DNA of 64,000 bases from Micrasema longulum (Eukaryota > Arthropoda > Insecta > Trichoptera > Brachycentridae): the NCBI GenBank assembly GCA_022494885.1, contig JAGVSM010002815.1:1-64000 (forward strand), in the 5' to 3' direction. Under the pieces are notes generated by a model that had not been told where the DNA came from, did no database searches, and was given only the letters and a program-made list of their open reading frames with translations. This document shows, in pieces, positions 10,357 through 22,751 of the stretch (positions within the stretch are counted from its first letter, which is position 1; every line of letters begins with the position of its first letter). A program made the translations under genes and the position numbers.

Positions 10357-10830
10357 ATACACGGTGTTTCAGGGCCTGACCGCGAAACTTCAGAGGAACA
10401 TTCCTCATGGTAAGCTTTAAAGAAAATCCTTATCATTTTTTTCCAAAAAGTCATTTAAATTAATTTTTTTTTAATTATCTCAAATTGGAGTAAATCTTTC
10501 ATTTCTCAGACTAGCATCCTTTCCGCAAACCCCTACTCCTCCCCGAAAAAAAAACTATTAAAACGTATTTGACCAACGAAGCGATGCGCACCAGACGCGG
10601 ACAAGGAAAGCGGCTGGGTAGGAGAGGGGTAAGGGTTTGTGGAGGGACTGCTTGTCCGATAATTTAAGGATTGTCTACATTCAAAATGTCATCTCAATCT
10701 CAAAGATTACAATTTATTTTTTATTTTTTAAAAACGACTTTTTGTAAAAATTTTATTGGGATTTTTTTAAAGCTTACCATGAGGAATATTCCTCTGAAGT
10801 TTTGCGGTCTGGCCCTGAAAAACCGTGTAT
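10357..10830. mobile_element. MITE family D
   Basis: Terminal inverted repeats of about 60 bases: the left begins ATACACGGTGTTTCAGGGCC, and the right, reverse complemented, begins ATACACGGTTTTTCAGGGCC. They stay similar inward to a CATGGTAAGCTTT block. The interior has no convincing protein. It is a non-autonomous DNA transposon. Confidence 0.8.
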
Positions 10831-11089
10831 ATGAGAAGGAAATAACAGTTGGTCGTTTTCAGCTATATGCTAATTAAATCGGCCCATTCGCTTTGCGATC
10901 TTATTCCCAGTTAACAGGTAACTATTTGCACCTGCTATAAATGCATTATTTGTGAGTAAAATATTGGATTGACAACAATCTGTGGCCACTGACAGGGGTG
11001 TTTTTTTTGTTGCGATAGAATTTTTATTGGTGCAATGCTGCCGTCATAGGAAAGAAGGAGGTTTCAACGTGAAACAAAAAATGAAGAGA

Positions 11090-11690
11090 ATGTATTTCAC
11101 TCATTCATTATTCCATGTCCGCTCCCTAGTTGGAGCATATGGTGTCCACAAAGATCCTCCGAGCATCTCTGTCGGCTGCCAGCTCCTGTGCAACCTTCCA
11201 CGTCAGTTCTGACATGAATTCCGACAAACAGTCAGCAGTGGACGTCCAGGACGTCGAGAACCTGATGCCTCGTAAAGTAGGCAAGCGTGATTAAGGCTCT
11301 CAGGAGGCATGCGCAGCACATGGCCAAGCCAACCGTATCGCCTCCGCTTGATGACAGTTGTCACCGGAGTTTGCTGCGTCCGTTCTCTTATTACTTAATT
11401 CCTCACAAAGTCAAACCACCGCACACTCAATTTTCTTCTGAGATACATCGGTGTCATCGGTGGAGAGAATCGTCTCAAAACTCAGAATTTCGCTGCTTTA
11501 AGCCCTAGTGAGGTGCCACGATTCGCATCCGTAGAGAAGAACAGGTGTTATGCATGCGTTATATAGGCAGCATTTAGTTTTCACTGAGTAAATATCCGAT
11601 CTCCAGACAGCCTTCATAATATTGAATGTGGCGCCTGCTTTTCTAGCCGCACTCCCAGCTCTTTTTAAAGGTTCCATTTTCCGTAACATA
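11090..11690 (-). pseudogene. LINE reverse transcriptase C-terminal relic
   Basis: The minus-strand open stretch 11689-11498 reads RKAGATFNIMKAVWRSDIYS, then KTKCCLYNACITPVLLYGCE. This is a hallmark of endonuclease-type LINE reverse transcriptases. Past a stop, decayed codons resemble HVLRMPPESLNHA (about 11270-11330) and then SGSRRPGRP, the usual C-terminal end. A similar 3' piece is at 25420-25560 in the plus orientation. Confidence 0.65.
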
Positions 11691-11721
11691 TACTCCCAGG
11701 TATTTGAATTATTGTAATTAG

Positions 11722-12780
11722 CGTAAACCTTTTTATTTGATTTATTTATTTATTCAGATATTTAGAACATTACAGAAAAAAGACCCGATTCATTCTAAAT
11801 ACAATAATAGATCACAAATTACAGTAGATAGTTATGTTATTAAAATAATATAACAAAATGAAAAAAGCAAAATTAAAAGTTAGAAAGTGCTTTCCTAAGG
11901 GAAGGCCCGCTATCGTGAAATATGTCGGCATCCGAGGCGATGCGATTAAGTAGCAAGATTACTCTACTAACCGGCATAACCATTGGCAGGTTGGTTCTGC
12001 ATCGTGGTAGGCAAAACAATCGATGCTGTCTTTGTCGAAGATGGTTATAAGGTACGAACAGACCTACATCCATCAGAATTTCTGAGTTGTGTATGCGACC
12101 ACCAATCACCTGGAAAAATTGAACACCCAAATGAACGTCCCTCCTCCTCCATAATGACTGATAGCCTAGCATCCCCAGTAAAAAGTCGGTTAGGAAGAGC
12201 CAAGAATAATATCCACACTCTTTCAGGTACAGATAGCGCAGAAATCTTTTCTGCACTCTCTCCACCATTAAAGAGTATCGAGCCTCATGTGGCGACCAAA
12301 TAATGGAACTAAACTCCAAGCGACTTCTTACCAAGGAATTATACAATGTCCTCATAATCTGAGTGTCAGAAAAGACATTGGCATTTCTAAGAACAAAACC
12401 AAGCATTTTAAGGGAGTCATTACATAGATTAACTATATGAAGATTAAAAGATAACTGAGCATCAAACAACACCCCGAGATCTCTGGACGTTAAAGCCCTT
12501 TCAAGCCTCACTCCGTCTATGAGATAACGATAGTATATTGTTTTTGGCGCTCTTGTGTATGCCATTACAAAACATTTGGAGACATTGAAGAATAATTGGT
12601 TTTGTTTGCTCCATTGAATTTTATTTTGAATGTCACACTGAAGTTTAATACAATCCGAAGAAGTAAGTATTTAACAAAACATTTTTAGATCGTCAGCGAA
12701 TAAGAGAAAATTACAAAATTTTATGACTTTACCAATATCATTTATGAAGATTAGAAATAACATTGGTCCCAAACCTTATT
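11722..12780 (-). pseudogene. LINE-A reverse transcriptase fragment (Jockey/CR1-like)
   Basis: On the minus strand about 12776-12690 encode GPMLFLIFINDIGKV and LLFADDLKMF. FADD is the catalytic reverse transcriptase motif, in its usual spacing after the FINDI block. A TAA and frame change follow, then an open 230-codon stretch 12565-11873: RDLGVLFDAQLSFNLHI, LYNSLVRSRLEFSSIIWSP and RVQKRFLRYLYLKE. The element is truncated at its 5' end, has a broken frame and is not active. Its 3' end (11722-11872) is A/T-rich. Confidence 0.8.
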
Positions 12781-12890
12781 TTAAAACGCACGAGAAAAGA
12801 ACAAAAACATAACATAAACTATACATTTGTGTTTATTATTCTTAAAAAACACAAAAAAACAAAGTTATTTCTCTGTAATATATTACATAA

Positions 12891-13578
12891 CTAGCGAACC
12901 CGACAGACGTTGTCCTGCCCAAACGTTAGCTTGCCTGCTATTACCTTGGAAAAAGACTTTTCATTGATCAGTAGGTACCTAGGTTCATGTTTGTGATTAA
13001 ATTCCAAAACTAAAAATTGTTGATATTCTGATATTGGATTTAAGTAGGTACTTGTTTATGGTTGAATTCCAAAACGTAAAATAAATATTTTTTTCAAATA
13101 TGGCATTCTTTTTGCAAACGTCAAACTCCGGTCTTCTCACCAACAGAGGGGTGTACTTATTTAAGAATACGATTTTTAAAAATGTATTGAATTTAATATT
13201 ATTTCAGTCTTACCAAAAATCCAGTAAAAATAAATAAATGGGTAGAAATTATAAGGAATTTAAGGAAAGAATCTGATTGAGATCCACAAAAAACAAATGC
13301 TGTTTGTAAACATTCAAAAACAAACTTTTTTTATACACGAAAAACAACATCTTTTTTTAAATGCATTCTCCTCGAATGCAACCCTAGTAGATCGATGAAT
13401 AAAACATTTATGCTGCTTATTTCTCATTTACTTATTAGATTGAAGATTTTACGAAGATATCTACGAACACGCATAGCGCAAAGATCTTTATTTCTCTGAA
13501 AACCGCTCGTAAATCGGTTAAGCCGTTTAGGAGAAGTTTGGTGACATCACACGTACACAGGAATTATATATATAAAGA
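12891..13578 (-). mobile_element. Non-autonomous Helitron, copy 1
   Basis: Read on the minus strand, it starts TCTTTATATATATAATTCC after an A and ends GTCGGGTTCGCTAG before a T. These are Helitron hallmarks: 5' TC, 3' CTRR, insertion between A and T, no target duplication. It matches the copies at 19514-20202 and 53342-53919 along its length. The interior encodes no Rep/helicase. Confidence 0.85.
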
Positions 13579-14890
13579 TAATGTTCCACAAAGTTAGTGT
13601 TTCAAATAATTTTTTTTAATATGTAAATATAATAACAACTATTATATAATATCAAATAAAAGCATTTGTAGTATTATCGAAAGCCGATGAAATCCACCCA
13701 CGAATGACCAAGTCCATTTAATTAGTTATTTTATGTTATAGGGGGAGTCTCTTTAAAATGACAGAAAATATAAATAGGTATAATTTTTTTCAAAATCAAC
13801 CTGTCGATTAAATTAAGTGCTGGCGCGTTCACAAAACTCACACAAACGCATTTTGAATGTACAGGTTGTTGATTTAAAAAAGGTAATAATAATCTTCTTC
13901 TCCTCGAATTACGAGTATGTATGTATGTCACCGCCAAATAATGAAATCAGACACTCAATTAGACGGCTAGGCTGCTCAATAAACCCGGCATTCAATTGAA
14001 TGGCTAACAAACGCATAATCAAAATGTTGAAAGCAACGTTTAACGGAAGGGTTAAACGTAGCTTAGCCTTTTCATTCTTTCAAAAAATTAATACAACAAT
14101 AATAATTGTTAAACTTTAATCGGTTTGTATTTTTTTGTGTCAACCTCAGAACGATTAAAAATTTTAATGAATCGTAAATAAAGGAAAAATTGCTCGGTGG
14201 TGTAAATTTTTTGTCACTTTAATGCGTAGATATGCGCATCGAATATATTTTTTTATATATTTATTCTGCTTGTGTAAGAAGATGTTTTTTGTTTATATAT
14301 TGCTGTGCTATATTTAGTTATCAAAGTGCTAAACTTGCTTTGTTTCTTTGTTGTTCTCAATATGTGTTATTTTTTAAACGTTAATATTATTTATGTCCCG
14401 AATTGAGTTGTTGTAACTCCTGGGAATGTAATTCAACGTAAAATAGTTGTAAAATACTTTGTGTTATATGATTTATAAATCAAAATAAAATAAAAAATAT
14501 ATATTATGAGATAATCGGTTTTTGAGGTGTGCAAAGGGTCTAACTAAATTAATTTTTAAATATTTTCACATAGATTAACTATCTAAGTTTAATGTTTTAT
14601 TATTTGAAAACATTCATTTATTTCATTTATGAACCCTAATAAAACCATAAAATGTGGATCTCAAAATTGGAGATTTAGTTTATCTCACTGTTGCTTTAGG
14701 CTGGCGGTATGTGTACCGTGACGTACGCTTCCTCTTGTGACACATCGACGTACCTACCTAAAACTTGAAGACGGGAGATCGGTAGTGTATCTTCGTAATC
14801 ACGAGGAGAATTCATCTTTAACTATACCGTCATGGTGCAGGTGTGTCGTCCTTAGTTCCCCATAACAATCGCGGACCTGGTGTTTCTCGT
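13579..14890. other. No gene seen
   Basis: The stretch is AT-rich with no open frame that looks protein-coding, no recognised repeat termini and no RNA gene. Confidence 0.4.
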
Positions 14891-14894
14891 TGCG

Positions 14895-15255
14895 TACTCT
14901 ATTATTTATTTATTGTTTTTAAAACCAACACAGTCACAGTTATAAACAATACATAAAGAATAACAACAAATACCAAGACCAATTACGGGTTTCAGATAGG
15001 AACAAAAATATAAAAAAACAAAACGTACAGTTCGCTAGGGGTGAAAGGAAGTGGGATGGGAAATATACATATACATACAGAAACACATCCATATACATAC
15101 AGAAACACATCAACATATATACATATATATGCATACATATACACATATGAACATGCCTGTATATATACACATACATACACACATGAACATATACGCATTC
15201 ACTAATGCACATACAAACGCGTACATATATGTAATTAATAATAAAATAATTACCC
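14895..15255 (-). repeat. Probable LINE 3' end with CA/TA simple repeat
   Basis: A TTTATTTATTG start, a spacer, then an expanded ACATACATATACACATATG-type repeat (about 15060-15230). This is the layout of the LINE-B 3' ends at 6625 and 22752. No reverse transcriptase codons follow convincingly. Confidence 0.4.
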
Positions 15256-15479
15256 AGATTCTGTTGTTGAAGAGATGTTGAAAAAAGATGATTGAGTCTA
15301 CTATTACACCTGGGTATTACAATGAAAGCATCCACCCCTTTCCCGAAACTGTTAATAAAGACTTGTATCTTTCTTCAGTTTTGCATATCAATATAATTAT
15401 TTTTTTTGAACTAATTAAGCGAAAACGAAACTTTAAAAGCTTTCATTGTACCCCTCACTGCAGTATTGTCAATTCGTGA

Positions 15480-16190
15480 TCAATCAAATACACGTGGTCA
15501 GCACAATCACCTTTTTCTAATTTCCCAGTATGACAGTGGAGGAATACAGTGTTAGTTCCAAATTGAGACCGCCGCCGCACGCTCCAGATCCCGCCTCGAA
15601 AAGGAAGAAGAACGTAGTAATACAAACAAATCAAACAACGACACAAAACCCAAATACATATAGGAAACATAAGAATAATTTGCCCTATACAACATGAACT
15701 CAAGCAACAAAAGAAAAACAATGCGTATCAATACCAAATCACAGAGGAGCATCAAATTATCAAGACACCACTGGCAAAATCCTAACACAGATCCTAACAT
15801 GATCCCTATCGAACTCAGGTGAAATTCCCTTCTCGTCATAATACTGAATTCCTCACAAAAAACATTATTCTAATACCAACACTAGAAACAATCCTATGCA
15901 AAGACCTTAATCGTCCTAACTTTATCTCAGATCTTAGAGCAGACGAATCGGGTCATAGAGCATGGTCGGCGCTTGGTTCTCTCGAGTTAGTCTACTATTT
16001 AGATTTGTAATTTACCACTTCCCTTCTATGGGACAAGAACAACACAGACGGACAAGAGTTCAGTTCAGACAACCGATGCTTTATGCAAGAATGTATCCTT
16101 TTATCTTAAACTGATTTAGTACTCATGGTAGGCCTTTACCCAGTTCCTCCCATTTTTCCACCCATTCGCTTACAAAATAAAAAAATGCTG
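15480..16190. other. Unexplained, less repetitive stretch
   Basis: Base composition is more balanced than in the flanks. A plus-strand open frame 15819-16010 reads FISDLRADESGHRAWSALG and then ends. I recognise no domain, splice context or second copy in the window. It could be a unique exon-poor stretch or an unknown transposon. Confidence 0.25.
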
Positions 16191-16300
16191 GGTATTCTAA
16201 ATTTCATTAGTGATAATAGATCAGCAGAATCAACATATGATCAAGATGCGCTGCAGTTGGAGCATCAATGCTGTGCTTTATGCACCACTCCGTAGAGCGG
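16190..16300 (+). repeat. SINE family 1 body fragment
   Basis: A GATCAAGATGCGCTGCAGTTGG block and a CTTTATGCACCACTCCG block match the body of the SINE at 3735-4015 (reverse orientation) and the segment near 34260. Confidence 0.5.
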
Positions 16301-16765
16301 CGCATTTGTTTTCTGTTTTTAAAATCTGTTTTTTGTAACCTGCTCCTTAAGAAAGATAGGCAGTACCTAAGATACGGCGTGTAAAATAAGGATTGTACGT
16401 AGGCAAAAGCCGACTGAGATTCTTAAACTTGTTCAACAGGATTTGTACTTTAAAAACTCCTTAAAGCAATGCATTGCAACAATATTCCGAGAATGTAAAC
16501 TGCATACGAACAGCGCCATTATGGTGGCTACAACAGTCGGAGAATATATTATTAAATGTAACCAGGTGCTCCGCCCTTGGTTCAACTAGTTATAAGATAC
16601 AAGTAGGTAATAGTGATAGAAATAACTTTGTGCCATTTTACTTCATTTCATTGTACCGGGTATTAACTAGCATTAAGCATTTGATCCAGGCAGATTGTCG
16701 AAATCCGGCGCTCTTCAAACACTAGATTCGGGGATCGTGCTTTTGCCGTTGTCGGCTCCCTCTGT

Positions 16766-18088
16766 TAGGGCCCCGATTACAATGAAAAGTTAACATAGCT
16801 ATCTTCAAATGTCCATAAAAAAAAAACGATAATTGTTAACGAAAATAAGTATCTTTGAATGAACATTTAAAGTATCTTCGTCGATAACCTATAATTGAAT
16901 ATGTTTAACATTTCCCTCACTAAGCATCCAAAAATTAGACATGATCCGAACGGGGGGACCAAACGACCCCAGCGCCTACTTGTATATGGCGTCAGGAGAA
17001 TAAAACTTTGGAAGTGTTTATGACCGTGCAATAATTTATTAATGTTTTCGCGTATATTTTACTCATTCGTGTATCTTCTTCATTTTTGTTAGTTTGTCAA
17101 ATGCTTATGTACATAAAGTAAAATTGACCCTTGTATTATTTACGCCTTTTTTTGTTTTACTATTAAAAAAAAAACAACTATTTCAAAATTTAAAAACAAA
17201 AACAGGAAAATGCTTATTTCTATTAATTTAACGATTGCAAAAAATATACGGCAAATAGCTTTAATAATACTTGAGTTATCGAATTAAAATCGGTATATGG
17301 GGGATTCGAATCCCCCCTTCGGTCCGGCTAGGTTAAAAGAATAAATGTAGGTATGCATATTATTCTTCAATTGTATCTACAAAGTAAAATTATTTTTTCT
17401 GTATGAAAAGCCAGAATATGCATACATTTTTTTTATTTTAAGCATGTTCAACAAATTACAACAGGGATGGATAATACCTTAGAAAAGGAATACGGAAGTC
17501 TAGGCATTTACAGGACTTATGACCTGTCATTAGCTGGTTTAAGTGGCCACTTTACACACTGTGTAACATTCACCATTTTGCTTATGTTTGAACATCCACA
17601 TTTCTTCCCTTTGTTGATTTTAGAGAAGTTAAAGAGCTGAAACCTTTATTGTTGCGAAGATATTCATCTGACTGAATACTAGGCAACGCCTGAAAACAAT
17701 TTTCCAATTTTTAAACTTCTTCCTGGACCAGTTGGTTTTACTACAATATTTGAGTTTGTCCAAATGTTTGTAGACAAAAGACTGGATTTCACCCCCTCGG
17801 GAGTCATTAAGATTAACAAATTACAGCTAGACTTCCATATTACCTTTCTAAGGTATTCTCCATCCCTGTTGTAATTTGTTATCTTAATGACTCCCGAGGA
17901 GATGAAATCCAGTCTTTCGTCTACCAACATTTGGACAAACTCAAATATTGCTAAGCATGTTCCATTATAGGTTACCGACGAAGATACTTTAAATGTGCAT
18001 GCAAATATTTTTCGTACACAAATTTCGGTTTTTCTTTATTAGACAGTAGAAGATAGCTCTGTTAACTTTCCACTGTAAACGAGGCCCT
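16766..18088. mobile_element. Long foldback element with compound inverted repeats
   Basis: The outer arms are about 150 bases: the left (16766-16920) contains AGTTAACATAGCTATCTT and AAAGTATCTTCGTCGATAACC. The right (17945-18088) holds their near complements. Inside are two more inverted pairs, for example around 17453-17500 against 17830-17890 and 17740-17830 against 17880-17945. One of these carries the MITE family C core. No transposase is visible. It is probably a foldback DNA transposon into which MITE C inserted. Confidence 0.6.
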
Positions 18089-18099
18089 GGAACCAATTG

Positions 18100-18305
18100 C
18101 TTTCAAACTTACAAATTAATCATCGACAGTCAGTTCAGATCCCAACTAAAATCTCACTTCTTTAGATTATCATACCCTCAATTTTAAATCAGAAAATATA
18201 ATATGTCACGTTTGCTTAGTTTGAATGTAAGTTTACGTATACGTTAAGCGCCCTTGAGGTGATTTTTCACAAATATGGCACTATATAAATCAGCCAAAGA
18301 CTAGT
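18100..18305 (+). pseudogene. L2-like LINE 3' end
   Basis: The frame reads SQFRSQLKSHFFRLSYPQF and then a stop, the usual L2 C-terminus. A GCGCCCTTGAGGTG ... GGCACTATATAAAT tail follows. It is short, 5'-truncated and not functional. Confidence 0.7.
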
Positions 18306-18532
18306 AAATAATTGCTTTGCGCGCAGCGATGTAACATCGTGTCACCACAAGCAAAAGACGTAATATTCTAAAGTTCAGACATTTGAAAAAGTAAAAAACA
18401 TGTAGACATCATTTCCTATCCACACTTCTTTGATATACCAAATAGAGACATAATGTTTAATAATTACTTTTCCATAATTTATAATTTTTGTTTCTGACCC
18501 AAAATAATATTTGTGGTGCTATACTCGTATAG

Positions 18533-18720
18533 GCGGCCTCCGTGGTGTAGTGGTCAAGACGCTTGACTCACGCACGGAAGGTTCCGGGTTCGATTCCCGC
18601 TGAGAACACAAAAATTAAAATGTGATTTTTCTCAAGCCTAGTTGTTCTGTAATGTAATTCACCACTGTAATTGGGCCTCCTGGCCTGTTGTGGTGCAAAA
18701 AAAAAAGAAAAAATGAAATG
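18533..18720 (+). repeat. tRNA-derived SINE family 2, copy 1
   Basis: The head has box A TGGTGTAGTGGTCAAGACGC and a perfect box B GGGTTCGATTCCC. A body follows with AAATGTGATTTTTCTCAAG and GGGCCTCCTGGCC. The tail is A-rich (A)nGAAAAAATGAAATG. A reverse copy is at 33188-33330. The head alone would pass for a tRNA, but the tail and second copy show it is a SINE. Confidence 0.75.
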
Positions 18721-19042
18721 AAAATGAAAAATGTCAGTGTCAACTAATTACTCTTCCCAACTCGACACAGGATTTTTAGTCCCATTGAGTTGGGGGACAT
18801 ATGTCTCAAAAAATGTGTAATAAACTACTTATAAGTAAATAAATAAACAAAATAAAAATAAACATATAATTTAGCCCGGTTATATATAGCAAAATAAATT
18901 TAAAAACATAAAAAGTTTTTGCAAGATTTAGGAGACGGTTTTGAATAACTTTACGCGGTCTGTGTCTGATTCGATCGCTCAATCAGAGTTTTTTACAGCT
19001 CTGGGGTGACGCTCTGGGGTATGTTTCTATGTATAGTTTATT

Positions 19043-19480
19043 TTGACATCAATATGCAATCAATTTCTTTTCATGTTCCCAACCGTGTCACCAGAAGTCA
19101 AAATCTGCTTTTTTAAAAATCTTCTAAGAGCAACTTTGGTTTTTATGCCCCAATGTCCAGAATGTGTAGATTATATATTAGTGTATTATAGTCAATTCAT
19201 CACACGACTTGGAATTCTTTGGGATAGATCTTCCGGCTTTTCGTAGATCTCTTCGCGACTAAACAGTGTGGGATGAAGTTGGATTGTTATGGTTTAGCTC
19301 AAAGTTTTAGGTCTTTCGTTTTTTTTAAATATATTGTATACAATTATTATTATATTGTTTTGCCCTTGTTTGTCTTTGCTAAATAGTTTTATGTTCTTTT
19401 TGTTCAGTTTCTTGCATTTATGTTTCTTCATGTAACTGTTGTAATTGGCTTAGGCCGTATATATATAATAAATAAATAAC
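19043..19480 (+). pseudogene. LINE-E 3' end, copy 1
   Basis: Plus-strand codons read [16 protein letters not shown], then KSSKSNFGFYAP, then MCRLY. They match the minus-strand open frame at 36780-37068 ([25 protein letters not shown]). The 3' end finishes in AATAAATAAATAA near 19480. It is the C-terminus of a LINE reverse transcriptase, decayed. Confidence 0.7.
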
Positions 19481-19513
19481 TATTTTTTCGTTTTTAGTGT
19501 AAGTTTGCTTCTA

Positions 19514-20202
19514 TCTTTATATATATATTTCCTCTATACGTGTGATGTCACTGAACTCCTGCTAAACGGCTTAACCGATTTACGTGCGGTTTTCAGAGAA
19601 ATATATATCTTTGCGATGCGCGTGTTCGTATATATAAAAATCTTCAATCTAATATGTAAAAAGGAAATAAGGACTATAAATGTTTTATTCATCGATCTAC
19701 TAGGGTTGCATTCGAGGAGAATGCATTTACAAAAAGATGTTGTTTTTTGTGTATAAAAAAAAGTTTGTTTTTGAATGTTTACAAACAGCATTTGTTTTTT
19801 GTGGATCTTTATTAGATTCTTTCCTTAAATTCCTTATAATTTCTACCCATTTATTTATTTTTACTGGATTTTTGGTAATACTGTAATAATATTAAATTCA
19901 ATACATTTTTAAAAATCGTATTCTTAAATAAGTACACCCCTCTGTTGGTGAGAAGACTGGAGTTTGAAGTTTGCAAAAAGAATGCCATGTTTAAAAAATA
20001 TTTATTTTATGTTTTGGAGTTCAACCATAAACAAGTACCTAGGTACCTACTTAAATTCAATATTTGAATATTAATAATTTTTAGTTTTGGAATTTAATCA
20101 CAAACAAGTACCTGGGTACCTACTTATCAATCAAAGGTCTTTTTCCAAGCTAATAGCATGCAAGCCAACGTTCGGAAAGTCAACGTCTGTCGGGTCCGCT
20201 AG
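19514..20202 (+). mobile_element. Non-autonomous Helitron, copy 2
   Basis: It starts TCTTTATATATATATTTCC after an A at 19513 and ends GTCGGGTCCGCTAG before a T at 20203. The length of 689 bases is within one base of copy 1 (688). Internal matches include the CTAAACGGCTTAACCGATTT block near the 5' end. It encodes no Rep/helicase. Confidence 0.85.
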
Positions 20203-21565
20203 TACCCTAATATATTAAATCTTGTATCGTATGTAGACTAGTGGGACATCACAGTCCCACACAAGAGTTAACATAAGTTGTGTCCCTTTTTTTCAAATGA
20301 AGAGAACCAGAGGATACGACAAAAAAGAATTAGTAATAACCGACCGAAGTTTTGGGAAATTGGCCGAAACTTGGCCGAAACTTTCGCTCGGTTGAAACCT
20401 GCGGTCGGGATGTATCGAATTACGTTCGGACTAACTGATTTTGTGATTTGTTGACTATAATTAGTAGTTCAAGATCTTTCATATTTGAATTTTTGCAATT
20501 CCTTTCTAGTTAATAAGTTAATGTTCCTATAGCATACGTTGAAGAACTGTTACATATAAGTTATATGTATAACTTAACAACGAAAAAAAAAACGAAAAAA
20601 TGAACAAAATTTACTTGTTAGATTTATGCCTTTTATTTCATTGTGTATTTTATTTAACACTTATTTTAGTGAACTCGTAAGGTTTAACAATAAAACGCCT
20701 AATTTTGGGCGTTTTTTAACTTGATTTCAATCAAAGCCATGTAAAAATTATAGTATTATATATCTGTACCTTAAAGCTGAAAGGCTGGAAGTCACATTTT
20801 TTTCTAAATTGAGTTATGAATGTCATTTTGTTCATATATTCAGAGCTTTAGCTATTTAAATATAGGAGTATACCACCACTGAAATAGCTTGTTCTAAAAC
20901 ACCAATAGTGCAGTAATAATACTATGCTGATATTAAAGCAGTGGATACCGAATAAATTCCACAATTTTATAACAAACTACCTCTGACGCAGCGAGGGATT
21001 TTGCACAAGATTAAGTCATATTGCCATAATCAACCATACTTTACCATTACCTATGTCATTTCTTTAGCCGTTAATTTCATTATTTTACTTCGCTTTTTTC
21101 ACATACTGCGTACTTTCAATTATTGTTTTATTGCTTAATATATAATGTCATTTACCCGATATTTTCATAAATACTTAATGCTTGAATTAATGGCACGTAA
21201 TTTAATGTTTTTGTCTAAAGAAAGTTTTATAAATACATTGATCTTCATTCAATATTCTATATGCCTTTTTATACTAAAGTCCGGGGAGGAGATAGGGCGC
21301 GGGCCGGTCCTATAGTCATTTAATAGTCCATACTTTAAATGTTTATTTTCTTAAATATTTTTATCAAAAGCCTATAAATCCAAAAAAATAGCAATAAATT
21401 GTGTTTTTACTCCGAGAGATACATTTGAAACAGTTTTACAACTTCAAACCGCTCTCATGAACAATTTACCAAATGTGGATTACAGCATTTCAGCTTTAAG
21501 ATACAGATATAACACCTACATAAAAATGTGAACGATCTGTGAGACATCTCTTTGCTTTTCCCAGG

Positions 21566-22400
21566 CAGGGCCGGTTTTAGCACTACCAGCGCCCTGGGCG
21601 GGATTTCTACGGGGCCCCCTATCTTCCACCCCTTTAAACTCATACGAAAAAAGGCAAGGTTTATAACGAAATAACCATTTATTTAAAAAATACCAATAAA
21701 ATTTTACTTTTCTTGCCTTTCTATTAACGAACTCTTTTATTTATATATTTAAGGTTATGTTTTCCGCAATTTCGTTTTCGATTGACAAAGATGCCAAGTT
21801 TGACAATCTAGATTGAGATATTGTCAATCGTAGATAAGTTTTTATCAGTTTAAGTTTAGAAAAACTGCTTTCCCAACTAGCAACTGTTCCAGGTAGGTAT
21901 ACTGATCAATATTCGCAACGCTATCCATAAATTTGGATACAGTTCTTGTAAGTTACGATATTTTATCAAATTCAAAACAATGACTGGATTAACCACATTC
22001 TGATCAAGTAAAAATGATTTCAGACTAACGAGTTCATCACACAACATACAACCATCTATATCGGATTAAGAATCTACTATTTCAATTGAAAATTACTACA
22101 GAGTTTGAGAAGGTCTGGTTTTTCTGGAATCTTTTTTATATTGAACAGAAAAGACCAAGATTTCGAGTAAATAAAGTAGTGTACAAAAGGCTGTAGAAAA
22201 ATTCAACTTCAAATTTCTTTTTTGGAGAAGTTATAGGCTCATTGTGGGCCACTATAACGAGTTTGTCGCTAGATTTAGGAAATTTACGAGTAAGTTGGAC
22301 TCGCTCGATAAGCGAGAGGATAAAATGGGGCGCCTGCAGCGCCCCTTTATATATGGCGCCATGGGCCGTCGCCCAACCGCGCGCTACCCTAACGCCGCTA
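21566..22400 (-). pseudogene. hAT transposon relic with transposase dimerisation domain
   Basis: One end starts CAGGGCCGGTTTTAGCACTA, a hAT-type terminus. On the minus strand 21884-21741 stay open and read VASWESSFSKLKLIKTYLR, then SQSRLSNLASLSIENEIAEN, then stop. This is the conserved C-terminal dimerisation segment of hAT (ZMYM1/zf-MYM-like) transposases. The rest is broken, and the other end near 22330-22400 is GC-rich and only loosely inverted to the first. It is an inactive copy. Confidence 0.7.
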
Positions 22401-22469
22401 CTGTTCCCAGGGATGCCATTATTAATCTTTTCTACCCCGTAGAGTGATTAATTTAGTTTTATTTAATTC

Positions 22470-22610
22470 AGTCTTTAACTTAACCAAACTTGATGTCGAG
22501 GACTCGTGGATCAAAGGTCTGAGGTTTAAATCCCCGTTCTATCACAACTCGATCCCTATTTTCTTATAGAGAGTTATTTACAACTCGTTGAAAATGGCCC
22601 CGAAATTAAA
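22470..22610 (+). repeat. SINE family 3, copy 1
   Basis: A box-B-like GAGGTTTAAATCCCCG lies in a tRNA-like head. A body follows with GAGTTATTTACAACTCGTTG and GGCCCCGAAATTAAAATG. The complement of the body is found at 38220-38470. Confidence 0.5.
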
Positions 22611-22751
22611 ATGATTGATTGGGTAAATCATGAGAACGCAAATAATTATTAATAAAAAATGTGGATTTTATTTGCGTGCGACGACAATTTGCTTCCTACA
22701 TAACCACACTGATTAAACGTCAAATAAATACGAACGCGCGAAACCAAACAT

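Noticed and set aside
18533..18606. tRNA gene on the plus strand
   Set aside because: It is followed by a shared body and A-rich tail, with a second copy at 33188-33330; SINE.
20692..20717. AAACGCC-loop-GGGCGTTTTTT hairpin resembling a bacterial rho-independent terminator
   Set aside because: The window is clearly eukaryotic nuclear DNA and no gene lies upstream; it is a chance hairpin in AT-rich sequence.
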